64,000 bases of DNA from Nannocystis pusilla. GTDB lineage: Bacteria; Myxococcota_A; Polyangia; Nannocystales; Nannocystaceae. A program made the position numbers and the translations under genes. Under the pieces are notes generated by a model that saw only the letters and a program-made list of their open reading frames with translations, made no database searches and was not told where the DNA came from. Every line of letters begins with the position of its first letter. Within the stretch, counting starts at the first letter, position 1. This document shows, piece by piece, positions 33,673 to 42,462 of this stretch. The stretch lies in NCBI RefSeq assembly GCF_020073745.1, contig NZ_JAIRAU010000001.1, positions 1,178,001 to 1,242,000 of the forward strand, written 5' to 3'.

Positions 33673-34856
33673 TGCCGGGCGCGGCGATCGCGGCGGTCGC
33701 GGTGCTGTTGCTGCCGCAGACGCCCGTCCACCACCCGCGCACGCCGGTGGTGTGGCCGCAGGACACGCCGTGCATGACGGTGGTCGATCGCAGCCAGAGC
33801 ACGCTGCTGCACCTCGACTACGAGATCCCCCACGAGGATACGATGGTCCCGCCGCCGCCGATGGAGGTGGCCGACAGTCGGCGGCACCAGTTCGTCGCGT
33901 TCTGCCGCGGCCACAGCCGACAGACGCCGCTGCCGACCTGGCTGTCGTGGACGGACGTGGCGGCGGCCGGCGAGCTCGGGCTCGTCCCGGACGAGCTCGG
34001 CGACGCCGACGTGCTCGAGACCAGCGAATGGGCGCCGTGCTTTCATCGGATCACCGCCGACGACGATCGCCGGCCGATCTCGTTCGCGCAGGCGGCGAAG
34101 GGCGTCGATTGGGACACCGCGTCGCTGCCGGCGGGGCCCTACGTGGTCGAAGGCTACACCTGGGAGCCGGCGATCAATGTGTGGCAGGTGCGTCCGGGCG
34201 TGGTCCACGTGGTCGATGGGCCAGGTCTCGACGTGACCCCCGCGGCCGCGGTGACGACCCGCGACGACTTCATGTTCGCCGACGCGTCGCTGCAGCTGGA
34301 AGGCTGCGCGCGGGCGCTGCCGGGCTCGACGCTGAGCTTGTGGTGGTCGATCGCCGACGGCGGCGAGCTCGACTGGCAGCTGGCGTCGAGCGGCGCGCCG
34401 CTGGTGGGCGAGACGTTCGCGCTGCCGTTTCGCGCCCCGCCGGAGGCCGTCGGGGAGAATGTGGCGCTGCGCGTCGATGTCACCGATCCGGCACAGCGCA
34501 CGTTCGCGGCCCACCCGCTGCAACTGGTGGTCGTATTGCCGGCCCAGGACGACGACCCGGGCGAGTGCGGGTCGCTCCTCGGCTGCGATGACGGCACCAC
34601 GACGGCAGATCCGGCGACCGGCCCGGACGCGGACCCCGGCGGCTCCGAAGCGCCACCGACGAGCTCCGAGGGCCCGATGCCCGGCGGCTCGCCGGACTCC
34701 TCGGAGTCGTCGTCCGGGCCGCCGATGGAGGATTCAGGACTCGGCGGGCGTGGATGCGCGTGCGGGGTCGAGGGCGCCCCGGCGCCGGCGGCGCTCGGGC
34801 TGTTCGCGCTGGTCGGTCTGGCGGTCCCGGGCCGGCGCCGGCCGGGATACCCGTGA
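33672..34856 (+). CDS. Secreted MYXO-CTERM protein, tandem family copy 3
   Basis: A 394-residue paralog. The ATG at 33672 overlaps the TGA of copy 2, so it is translated from the same mRNA. The signal peptide is short (AAIAAVAVLLLPQ). The signposts are kept: PCMTVVDRS, LDYEIPHEDT, DSRRHQFVAFCRGHSRQ, LPTWLSWTDV, VLETSEWAPCFHRITADDD, GYTWEPAINVW, RPGVVHVVDGPG, LEGCARALPGSTLSLWWS and VALRVDVTDPAQRTF. The stalk is Pro/Ser/Gly-rich, and the tail GGRGCACG with a hydrophobic stretch and GRRRPGYP is a MYXO-CTERM signal. Confidence 0.8.
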   Translation: MPGAAIAAVAVLLLPQTPVHHPRTPVVWPQDTPCMTVVDRSQSTLLHLDYEIPHEDTMVPPPPMEVADSRRHQFVAFCRGHSRQTPLPTWLSWTDVAAAGELGLVPDELGDADVLETSEWAPCFHRITADDDRRPISFAQAAKGVDWDTASLPAGPYVVEGYTWEPAINVWQVRPGVVHVVDGPGLDVTPAAAVTTRDDFMFADASLQLEGCARALPGSTLSLWWSIADGGELDWQLASSGAPLVGETFALPFRAPPEAVGENVALRVDVTDPAQRTFAAHPLQLVVVLPAQDDDPGECGSLLGCDDGTTTADPATGPDADPGGSEAPPTSSEGPMPGGSPDSSESSSGPPMEDSGLGGRGCACGVEGAPAPAALGLFALVGLAVPGRRRPGYP

Positions 34857-34895
34857 AGTCCCGGCATATCGTCGGGCAGTGGCGCGATTGCGACA

Positions 34896-35787
34896 GTGTC
34901 GCCGATCGCGGCCGCGCCGGCGCGCACGCCGGTCGGCTGGGCGAGCGACACGCGGTGCATGACGGTGCTGCAATTCCCTCGCGAGATCTCGCAACGTCCG
35001 CAATCGTCGCGGTCCGCCGCGCAGCTCCCAGAAGTGGTTGCTCGGTGGATCTCGCAGCGCGACGTCACCGACTGGAACGGGTGTCAGTCGTCTCTCGGCA
35101 ATCTGCCGACGGAGACCGGCCTCGAAGATGTCCTCGAGACCAGCAGCGAGTACGGCGATTGCTTCCGTCGGATCCCCGATGACGCGCGTCGGTCGATCGC
35201 CTTCGCGGGGGCGCCGTCGGGGGTCGCGTGGGACACCAGGGGGTCGCCTGCGGGCCCCTACGGCGTCCTCGGCCACACCTGGCACCGCCGTTCGCCACCT
35301 GGGCCCGCCGCCCGGGGTGGTGCACGGCCCCGATCCGGCGACGGCGCCGCCGGCAGCCGCGGTGACGAACCGTGAGGAGTACATGTTCGTCGGCGAGACG
35401 CTGATGGTGACCGGCTGCGCGCGCCGGAGCTTCGAATGGGTGGCGTTCGTCACCGGCGCGCCGCTCGCGGGCGAGGCGTCCGCGCTGCCGCTCGCGCCGC
35501 CGCCCGCCGCGAGAGGTGCTTTCGCGGGTCGATGTCACCGATCGGCAGCAACGCACATTGCGCGCCGATCCGGGGCAGGGATTGACGATGCTGGGCACCG
35601 TCGGGTCGTGCGACCACAACTTCGTCGACTGCGGCGGCGGGGCCGGCGATGCGGACAGTGAGGGTCCGACGGACCCCGACGATTCGGCGACGACGACGGC
35701 TGCATGCGACGGTTCCCCCGCGGGGGACGAGGCGGAGGTTGCAGCTGCGCGGCGCCCGCGAGCGGCCTCGCTCGGGCCCTGGTGTGA
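34896..35787 (+). pseudogene. Decayed fourth copy of the MYXO-CTERM family
   Basis: Remnants of the same family run through different frames. Frame A has TPVGWASDTRCMTVLQFP, then VLETSSEYGDCFRRIPDD and GPYGVLGHTW. Around 35,283-35,320 the match moves to another frame (PPFATWARRPG) and again to a third (VVHGPDPATAPPAAAVTNREE ending near MVTGCARR). Near 35,510 it moves again (LSRVDVTDRQQRTLRADPG). The tail GGGCSCAAPASGLARALV ends at TGA 35785-35787. At least three frameshifts are needed to join the pieces, and the VVD of VVHVVDGPD and part of the signal peptide are missing. It is a dead gene, not a sequencing artefact of one base. An exact repeat copy (35833-35846) lies just beyond it. Confidence 0.8.
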
Positions 35788-36092
35788 CGCCGACGGCCGG
35801 GCGCGCTGCGAGGATTTCGTCGCGGCAACAGATGTCCCGAGAGACAGCTACGAATACGCCGGAGCCGGCGCCCGGTCGAACGTCCGCCGGGGCTGACAAT
35901 CGGGAGCGGCCGACCACGGCGATGAATCACGTCGGCGGCGCGGCGTACGTAAGGTTTCGCCGGGGCCGCGGGGCCGCGCGGCGGGCGGCGCGAACGATGT
36001 GGAACGTCGCTGGGGCCGGCGCGGGAAGCGAGGATCCACACTCGGCGCGGTGTGACGGGCCTGGGGGCAGGGGGTAGACTCCCGCCGCCTCG
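35788..36092. other. Intergenic region after the pseudogene
   Basis: No gene seen. It holds one exact repeat TGTC-CCGAGA-GACA (35833-35846) and, near the right end, TAGACT (36075-36080), which could be the -10 of mtnB with a short leader of about 5 nt. Confidence 0.5.
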
Positions 36093-36773
36093 ATGTCCGC
36101 AGCGCCCCGCGAAGACGCGTCGAACCAGTCGATTCCCGAGCTCATCTGCGAGCTCTGTCGGCTGTTTTATCAGCTCGGGTGGGTCAGCGGCACCGGCGGC
36201 GGCATCTCGATCCGCGGCGCCGACGGCATTTATATGGCGCCGTCGGGGGTGCAGAAGGAGCGGCTGCGCCCGGAGGACATCTTTCTGCTGAGCGCGGAGG
36301 CCACCGGCGAGCACGACTGCGAGGTGGTGCGCGGGCCGCAACATGGCCTCAAGGTCAGCGAGTGTCGGCCGCTGTTCTTCAACGCCTACCGCCTGCGCGG
36401 CGCCGGCGCGGTGATGCACTCGCACTCGGTGTGGGCGGTGCTGGCGGCGCGGCTGTTCGCGCCCCAGGGCGGGCCGGGCGAATTCGTGTGCCAGGGCCTG
36501 GAGATGCAGAAGGGCCTGCGCGGGTTCGGCTGCTTCGACACGCTGCGGGTGCCGATCATCGCCAACACGCCGCGCGAGTCGCAGCTGACGGCGAGCATGG
36601 CCGAGGCGATGCTGGCGTACCCCGACGTCGACGCGGTGCTGGTGGCCGGGCACGGGGTGTACGTGTGGGGCCGCGACTGGGTGCAGGCGAAGACGCAGGC
36701 GGAGAGCTACGACTATTTGTTCCGCGCGGTGGTCGAGTCGCATCGGCTCGGCCTGCCGCTCGGCGCCAAGTGA
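36093..36773 (+). CDS. mtnB: Methylthioribulose-1-phosphate dehydratase
   Basis: MtnB dehydrates 5-methylthioribulose-1-phosphate in the methionine salvage pathway (cytosol, zinc-dependent, class II aldolase fold). The 226-residue product has ELICELCRLFYQLGWVSGTG (substrate helix), ISIRGADGIYMAPSGVQKER, and the zinc-binding MHSHSVWAVLAARLFAP with His-x-His. A third His lies in VLVAGHGVYVWGRDWVQA. It is followed after 16 nt by mtnD. The nearest class II aldolases (FucA, AraD) lack the APSGVQKE motif, which favours MtnB. Confidence 0.93.
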   Translation: MSAAPREDASNQSIPELICELCRLFYQLGWVSGTGGGISIRGADGIYMAPSGVQKERLRPEDIFLLSAEATGEHDCEVVRGPQHGLKVSECRPLFFNAYRLRGAGAVMHSHSVWAVLAARLFAPQGGPGEFVCQGLEMQKGLRGFGCFDTLRVPIIANTPRESQLTASMAEAMLAYPDVDAVLVAGHGVYVWGRDWVQAKTQAESYDYLFRAVVESHRLGLPLGAK

Positions 36774-36789
36774 CGCGGAGGAGGGGACC

Positions 36790-37257
36790 ATGCAGCTCGG
36801 TTGGCTCGAGGACTCGCTTCACGGCCCTGCGGGCTCGGACGCGCGGCGCGAGGGGCCGACGCTGGCCGACCTCGCGGCGGTCGGGGTGCTCTACGAGCGC
36901 CTGCCGGACGACGATTTCCAGGGTGCGCTCGACCGGCTGCGGGAGGCCCGCGGCTACGTCACGCAGGACGTGATCGAGCTGCGGCCGGACACGCCGAACC
37001 TCGACGGGCTGCTGGCGAAGTTCAAGGACGAGCACCTGCACCGCGACGACGAGGTCCGCTTCGTGCTCGAGGGCGAGGGGATCTTCGACATCCGCGGCGC
37101 CGACGAGCGGTGGATCCGGGTCCAGGTCGAGCGCGGCGACCTGATCGTGGTCCCGGCCATGCTCTACCACCGCTTCTTTTTGACCGAGCGGCGGCAGATC
37201 CGCTGCGTGCGTCTGTTCAAGGACGCCGCCGGCTGGGTGCCGGAGTACCGCGCTTGA
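36790..37257 (+). CDS. mtnD: Acireductone dioxygenase
   Basis: MtnD oxidises the acireductone intermediate of methionine salvage to the 2-oxo acid precursor of methionine and formate, using iron. The 155-residue cupin has the metal motif EHLHRDDEVRFVLEGEGIFD (His, His, Glu) and the second His in MLYHRFFLTE. A strong Shine-Dalgarno sequence (GGAGGAGGGG, 36777-36786) precedes the ATG. The enzyme that should act between MtnB and MtnD (enolase-phosphatase MtnC) is not encoded here. Confidence 0.93.
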   Translation: MQLGWLEDSLHGPAGSDARREGPTLADLAAVGVLYERLPDDDFQGALDRLREARGYVTQDVIELRPDTPNLDGLLAKFKDEHLHRDDEVRFVLEGEGIFDIRGADERWIRVQVERGDLIVVPAMLYHRFFLTERRQIRCVRLFKDAAGWVPEYRA

Positions 37258-37300
37258 CGAGACTGGATTCGCATTGTTCGCGAGAGGATCAAGGTAGACG

Positions 37301-38638
37301 ATGACTGCAAGCACTGTGAAGGTTCAACCGCCCACCACGCCCGACTACAAGGTCGCCGACATGGGCCTGGCCGATTGGGGGCGCAAGGAGATCGCGCTGG
37401 CCGAGAAGGAGATGCCGGGGCTGATGGCGCTGCGCGCCAAGTACGGGGCGGAGAAGCCGCTCAAGGGGGCCAAGATCGCCGGCTGCCTCCACATGACGAT
37501 TCAGACAGCCGTGCTGATCGAGACGCTGACGCACCTCGGCGCCGAGGTGCGGTGGTCGTCGTGCAATATCTTCTCGACGCAGGACCACGCGGCCGCGGCG
37601 ATCGCGGCCACCGGCGTGCCGGTGTTCGCGTGGAAGGGCGAGACCGAGGAGGAGTACTGGTGGTGCGTCGAGCAGACCATCCGCTGGCCCGACGGCAGCC
37701 CGCCCAACCTGCTGCTCGACGACGGCGGCGACCTGACGCTGGTGCTGCACCGGCCGGAGCACATCGGCTCGCTCGAGCACTGCCTCGGCGTCAGCGAGGA
37801 GACCACCACCGGGGTCCACCGCCTGTATCAGATGGCGGAGCGCGGCGAGCTGAAGATCGCGGCGATCAACGTCAATGACTCGGTGACCAAGAGCAAGTTC
37901 GACAACCTCTACGGCTGCCGCGAGAGCCTGGCCGACGGCATCAAGCGCGCGACCGACATCATGGTCGCCGGCAAGGTCGTGGTCGTGGCCGGCTACGGCG
38001 ACGTGGGCAAGGGCTGCGCCCAGTCGATGCGCGGGTTCGGGGCCCGCGTGCTGGTCACCGAGGTCGACCCGATCTGCGCCCTGCAGGCGGCGATGGAGGG
38101 CTTCCAGGTGACGACGATGGACGAGGCGGCCGGCGTCGCCGACATCTTCGTCACTGCCACCGGTTGCTGCGATGTCATCACGCTCGAGCACATGCGGCGG
38201 ATGAAGGACGAGGCGATCGTCTGCAACATCGGCCACTTCGACAGCGAGATCGACGTGGCCGGGCTCACCTCCGACAAGTCGGTCCGCGAGATCAACATCA
38301 AGCCGCAGGTCGACCGCTTCGTGTTCTCCGACGGTCACGCGATCATCCTGCTGGCCCGCGGCCGCCTGGTGAACCTCGGCTGCGCCACCGGGCACCCCAG
38401 CTTCGTGATGAGCAATAGCTTCACGAATCAGGTCCTCGCCCAGCTGTCGCTCTACACCGAGCAGAGCCGCTATGCCCGCGGCAAGGTGTACGTGCTGCCG
38501 AAGCGCCTCGATGAAGAGGTCGCCCGCCTCCACCTCGGAAAGCTCGGCGCCAAGCTCACCAAGCTCACCGAGAAGCAGTCCGAATACCTCGGGGTCTCGC
38601 AAGAGGGCCCGTTCAAGCCCGAGCACTACCGCTACTGA
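37301..38638 (+). CDS. ahcY: Adenosylhomocysteinase
   Basis: AhcY hydrolyses S-adenosylhomocysteine to adenosine and homocysteine with bound NAD, keeping the methyl cycle running. The length (445 residues) is typical. Signature parts are [54 protein letters not shown], the NAD fold [32 protein letters not shown] and the C-terminal FKPEHYRY with the conserved Lys-Pro and Tyr. It has its own weak ribosome site (GAGAGGA) and is probably co-transcribed with mtnB-mtnD, 43 nt upstream. A terminator follows. Confidence 0.97.
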   Translation: MTASTVKVQPPTTPDYKVADMGLADWGRKEIALAEKEMPGLMALRAKYGAEKPLKGAKIAGCLHMTIQTAVLIETLTHLGAEVRWSSCNIFSTQDHAAAAIAATGVPVFAWKGETEEEYWWCVEQTIRWPDGSPPNLLLDDGGDLTLVLHRPEHIGSLEHCLGVSEETTTGVHRLYQMAERGELKIAAINVNDSVTKSKFDNLYGCRESLADGIKRATDIMVAGKVVVVAGYGDVGKGCAQSMRGFGARVLVTEVDPICALQAAMEGFQVTTMDEAAGVADIFVTATGCCDVITLEHMRRMKDEAIVCNIGHFDSEIDVAGLTSDKSVREINIKPQVDRFVFSDGHAIILLARGRLVNLGCATGHPSFVMSNSFTNQVLAQLSLYTEQSRYARGKVYVLPKRLDEEVARLHLGKLGAKLTKLTEKQSEYLGVSQEGPFKPEHYRY

Positions 38639-39330
38639 CCCGGACCGCCGCACCGGTCGTCTGGTGCGGCGATGTCCCGACTGTGAGGGGGGCGGCTGCG
38701 ACCGTCCCCCTCTTCGTTTTGGCCTCCTTACTTAAGGTGGTCACGTAGCGAGTCACCTCAAGAGAATGTCTGCGCGCGCCCGCGCATACGCTGCGCCGGC
38801 GGACGAGCGTCCGCTGAAAACGAAGTACGGGCGCAGCTAATATCGGACCGACGCCCGTTTCGCGGCATACAGTAGAGGGGGCGCGCGAGCGTTCGCGCAG
38901 GTAGCCGCCCGATGCCGACGAGTCGGGCCGGCGTCGCCGCCGGTATGAACAGTGTCGCCGGACGGCCGTCGCCGAATCCGGGGTCCCGCGCGAACCGGGC
39001 GAGCGCCCCAAAGCGCCCGCGCAGGCCGCAAAGCGCTCGGTCGACGGTCGGGGGCGCAAAGACGCGGGTCCGACGAAGCGGGCGGGCAAACGAAACGGGC
39101 GTGTAAACGCGGGACATCCAATCGTTCCGCATGGGCCGATCGGTTGGGGGATGCCCGTTCTGGGGACCCGGGCCGCGGGGGGAAATCGAAGTGGGCGGGG
39201 ACTGGCGCAGCAGTACCGCGTCGAACGGGTCGACTGGCCGGAGTGGTAGCAGCCGCCAAGTGGTGGGACTGAGCGAACGAAGATTTTTGCCCGGAACTGA
39301 CGAATATGGATTGACCTGGGATCTCGGGTC
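38639..39330. other. Long intergenic region between ahcY and the DNA-binding protein gene
   Basis: No supported gene in about 690 nt. The left part holds two hairpins (CGCCGCACC/GGTGCGGCG at 38646-38671 and the terminator at 38685-38720). An imperfect CTTAAGGTG/CACCTCAAG pair follows at 38731-38762. The rest shows no codon periodicity I trust on either strand; the minus-strand ORF at 38758-39336 has Arg/Pro-rich content and no motif. A non-coding RNA or a long leader is possible. Confidence 0.5.
38685..38720 (+). terminator. Rho-independent terminator of the mtnB-mtnD-ahcY run
   Basis: A 7-bp GAGGGGG/CCCCCTC stem (38685-38691 and 38706-38712) followed by TTCGTTTT, 47 nt after the ahcY stop. 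Confidence 0.7.
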
Positions 39331-39903
39331 ATGCAAAAAGCTAAGACGATGTCTAGGTTCGAGACGACCTTCCGCAATGCCGTCGCGAATGCCGAGCGCG
39401 ACGTGATGATCGAACAGATCCGTTCAAATCCCCAGATGAGCCTCGCTGAGCTCGGCAAGCTCGCGACCGGCGAGCTCGGCTCGCTCCTGAAGGGGATCAC
39501 GATCGGCGAGCTGCTGGGCCAGGGCGGCGCAGCGCCCCCGGCGGCCCCGCGCGGCCGTGGCGGCGCGAAGCCCGTCAAGGTCCCGCAGGCGCTCGCCAAG
39601 GCCCCCACCGGCCGCAAGGGCCGCGGCGCCGCGGCGCCCGCCAAGGAGGCGCCCGCGCCGGCCGCGAAGCGCGGCGGCTCGAAGGCGGTCGTCGACACCC
39701 GCACGCCCGCGGGCCGCGACGCCTACGACCAGGCCATGCTGAACGCCCTGAAGGACGCCTCCGGGCCGCAGGCCGCGCCGGACCTCTCGGCCGTGGTCGG
39801 TGGCACCCCGCTGCAGGTCCGCACCGCCCTGGCTCGCCTCATCGAGCGCGGGGCCGTGACGTGGACCGGCCAGGCGCGCGGCACTCGGTACACCGCCGTC
39901 TGA
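39331..39903 (+). CDS. Putative DNA-binding protein with Lys/Ala/Pro-rich linker
   Basis: A 190-residue basic protein (184 if the ATG at 39349 is used). The N-terminal 60 residues look helical (FRNAVANAERDVMIEQIRSN, MSLAELGKLATGELGSLL). The middle is a Lys/Ala/Pro/Gly linker with AT-hook-like GRKGRG and PRGRGG. The C-terminal 70 residues resemble a winged helix (AYDQAMLNALKDASGP, LSAVVGGTPLQVRTALARLI, GAVTWTGQARGTRYTAV). Together this suggests a nucleoid-associated or regulatory DNA-binding protein; no exact family is recognised. It has a long upstream gap and stands alone. Confidence 0.65.
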   Translation: MQKAKTMSRFETTFRNAVANAERDVMIEQIRSNPQMSLAELGKLATGELGSLLKGITIGELLGQGGAAPPAAPRGRGGAKPVKVPQALAKAPTGRKGRGAAAPAKEAPAPAAKRGGSKAVVDTRTPAGRDAYDQAMLNALKDASGPQAAPDLSAVVGGTPLQVRTALARLIERGAVTWTGQARGTRYTAV

Positions 39904-40141
39904 GCCAATCACCGGCGTCGCTCGCCGGTGGCCACCGGCGCCTCCCGGGCGCCGGGTCCGCCATTGCTGTTCTGCTGTTCGGGGGTCGGCTGTCCGATCT
40001 CCTGCCTGGTCCCGTGTGAGGCGAATTCGCGGGCCGTGCGGTGGATTCGTCGGCGTCGGCCGAAAGAGTCCGGCGTTCGGTCACGTCGAGGTCCCGGGGC
40101 CGGGCCGGCCTGCGCCGGCGCAATCGTGATAGGCACCCGCC

Positions 40142-42160
40142 ATGCCCGCCGTGCCGCCCCGCGAGTTCCCCGCGACCTCGAGCCCCGATCCCCGAATTTC
40201 GGGGCTCCTCGTCGACACGATCAAGACCCTCGCCATCGACGCCGTGCAGAAGGCCAACTCCGGTCATCCGGGGATGCCGATGGGCGCGGCGGTGATGGCG
40301 TCGGTGCTATGGACGCAATTCCTCGTCCACGACCCCGAGCATCCGCGTTGGCCCGACCGCGATCGTTTCGTGCTGAGCGCCGGCCACGGGTCGATGCTGC
40401 TCTACGCGTTGCTGCACCTCACGGGATATGACCTGCCGCTCGACGAGCTCAAGCAGTTTCGTCAGTGGGGCAGCAAGACCCCGGGCCACCCCGAGTACGG
40501 ACATACCATCGGGGTCGAGGTGACCACCGGTCCGCTCGGTACGGGATTCGCGGCTGCCGTCGGCATGGCGCTGGCAGAGCGTTTCCTGGCCGCGACCTAC
40601 AACCGGCCGGGTCACGACATCGTCGATCACTTCACCTACGGCATCTGCAGCGACGGCGACTTGATGGAGGGGATCGCCTCGGAGGCCGCGAGCCTGGCCG
40701 GACACCTCGGACTCGGCAAGCTCGTCTTCCTGTATGACGATAACAAGATCTCGATCGACGGCTCGACCGACCTCGCGTTCACCGAGGACGTCACGGCCCG
40801 CTTCGCCGCCTACGGCTGGCACGTGCAGCACGTCGACGGCAGCGACCCCGAGCAGGTCGCGGCGGCGCTGACGCTGGCCCGCGGCGAGACCCGGCGGCCG
40901 AGCCTGATCGCCTGCCGCACCGTCATCGCCGCCGGCAGCCCCAACAAGGCCGGCACCCACGGGGCCCACGGCGCGCCGCTCGGCGACGCCGAGGTCGCGG
41001 CGACCAAGAAGGCGATGGGCTGGCCCGAAGACCAGACGTTCCGCGTGCCCGACGAGGTCCGCGCCGCCCTCGCCGAGCAGCGGCGCGGGCTCGGCGAGCA
41101 GCGCAAGGCCTGGGAGGCCCGCCTCGACGCCTACCGCAAGGCCCACCCCGAGCTGGCAGCCCAGTTCGAGGCGCTGCAGAGCGACGCGGTCCCCGCCGAG
41201 GTCCTGCGGGCGATCCCGAGCTTCGAGCCCGGCACCGCCGTGGCCACCCGCAAGGCCGGGCAGAAGATCCTCGAGGCGCTGGTGAAGGCCCACCCGACCC
41301 TGATCGGCGGCTCGGCCGACCTCGCCGGCTCCAACGGCGTCGAGCTCAAGCTGCCGGCCCAGAGCCGGACCCGCCCCGACGGCCGCGTGATGCACTTCGG
41401 CGTGCGCGAGCACGGCATGGCCGGCATCTGCAACGGCCTGGCGCTGCACGGCGGCGTGCGGGCCTACGGCGCGACCTTCCTGGTGTTCTCGGACTTCCTG
41501 CGCGGGGCGCTGCGGCTGTCGTCGCTGATGAAGGCGCCGGTGGTCTACATCTTCAGCCACGACAGCTTCTGGGTCGGCGAGGACGGACCGACCCACCAGC
41601 CCATCGAACAGCTCATGAGCCTGCGGCTGATCCCCGACCTGTACGTGGTGCGGCCGGCGGACGCGCGCGAGACGGCGGCGGCGTGGCGCCTGGCGCTCCA
41701 GCGCGGGCACGGCGACGGCGCCACGGCGATCCTGCTGACCCGCCAGGACCTGCCGATCATGGCCGAGACGCGCGAGGCGATCGACGAAGGCGCCTACGTG
41801 CTGTGGCAACCGGAGGGCGAGCTCGACGGGATCATGATCGCGACCGGCTCCGAGGTCGCGACTGCGCTGGCCGCGGCCAAGACGCTCCAGGCCGACCACG
41901 GCCAGCGCGTGCGGGTGGTCTCGATGCCGTGCTGGGAGGCCTTCCTCGCGCAACCGAAGGCCTACCAGGACAGTGTCCTGCCGCCGGGGATCTCGCGCCG
42001 CCTGTCGGTCGAGGCGGGCACCACGTTCGGCTGGGACCGGTTCGCCGCCCACCAGCACGGCCTCGACCACTACGGGGCCAGCGCCCCCGGGAAGCTGCTC
42101 GCCGAGCGGTTCGGCTTCACGCCGGCGGCGCTGGTGAAGCACTGGCTCTCGCTCCCCTAG
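40142..42160 (+). CDS. tkt: Transketolase
   Basis: Transketolase moves two-carbon units between sugar phosphates in the pentose phosphate pathway, using thiamine diphosphate. The 672-residue length is typical. Motifs: [20 protein letters not shown] with the catalytic-site His, [16 protein letters not shown], the TPP motif GDGDLMEG-type [59 protein letters not shown] and [17 protein letters not shown]. The C-terminal domain ([16 protein letters not shown]) is complete. A single-gene unit. Confidence 0.97.
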   Translation: MPAVPPREFPATSSPDPRISGLLVDTIKTLAIDAVQKANSGHPGMPMGAAVMASVLWTQFLVHDPEHPRWPDRDRFVLSAGHGSMLLYALLHLTGYDLPLDELKQFRQWGSKTPGHPEYGHTIGVEVTTGPLGTGFAAAVGMALAERFLAATYNRPGHDIVDHFTYGICSDGDLMEGIASEAASLAGHLGLGKLVFLYDDNKISIDGSTDLAFTEDVTARFAAYGWHVQHVDGSDPEQVAAALTLARGETRRPSLIACRTVIAAGSPNKAGTHGAHGAPLGDAEVAATKKAMGWPEDQTFRVPDEVRAALAEQRRGLGEQRKAWEARLDAYRKAHPELAAQFEALQSDAVPAEVLRAIPSFEPGTAVATRKAGQKILEALVKAHPTLIGGSADLAGSNGVELKLPAQSRTRPDGRVMHFGVREHGMAGICNGLALHGGVRAYGATFLVFSDFLRGALRLSSLMKAPVVYIFSHDSFWVGEDGPTHQPIEQLMSLRLIPDLYVVRPADARETAAAWRLALQRGHGDGATAILLTRQDLPIMAETREAIDEGAYVLWQPEGELDGIMIATGSEVATALAAAKTLQADHGQRVRVVSMPCWEAFLAQPKAYQDSVLPPGISRRLSVEAGTTFGWDRFAAHQHGLDHYGASAPGKLLAERFGFTPAALVKHWLSLP

Positions 42161-42462
42161 GCGCCTGCGGCGCGCCTGAGGGGTGCGGACGATCACGCCC
42201 CGGCGGGCGGCCTCAAGCGGCCAAGCGAGGCACCTTGTGGCATGCTCCGCCCGCTCAAAAGCAATCCCAAGGGGTTGCCTTTCGAGCTTCAGGGCAAAAC
42301 TTCAACCTCTCGGCCGCGGGCCATCCAGGCGCGGGGCCGCGGGGTTGAGCAGCACAACAGGCTCGGAGGGCCAGGCGGCGGACTTGTTCGCGCCCTTTTG
42401 CCGGGAACGCCCGGACCCCCGACTCCTGCACACGTCATCGGCAAGGTCAGCAGAGCACTACC
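42161..42462. other. Intergenic region upstream of fusA
   Basis: No gene seen. A small GCGC-rich inverted repeat follows the tkt stop codon. A short hairpin GCAATCCC/GGGGTTGC (42261-42278) lies in the presumed fusA leader. No clear TANNNT box stands next to the fusA start. Confidence 0.45.

Noticed and set aside
38758..39336. Minus-strand frame in the gap after ahcY
   Set aside because: Arg/Pro/Ser-rich with no recognisable domain, no ribosome site and no promoter box; treated as non-coding.
41968..41980. AGGACAGTGTCCT in tkt as another copy of the repeat family
   Set aside because: Its halves are in the reverse order (GACA before TGTC) with no spacer, unlike all other copies; probably chance.
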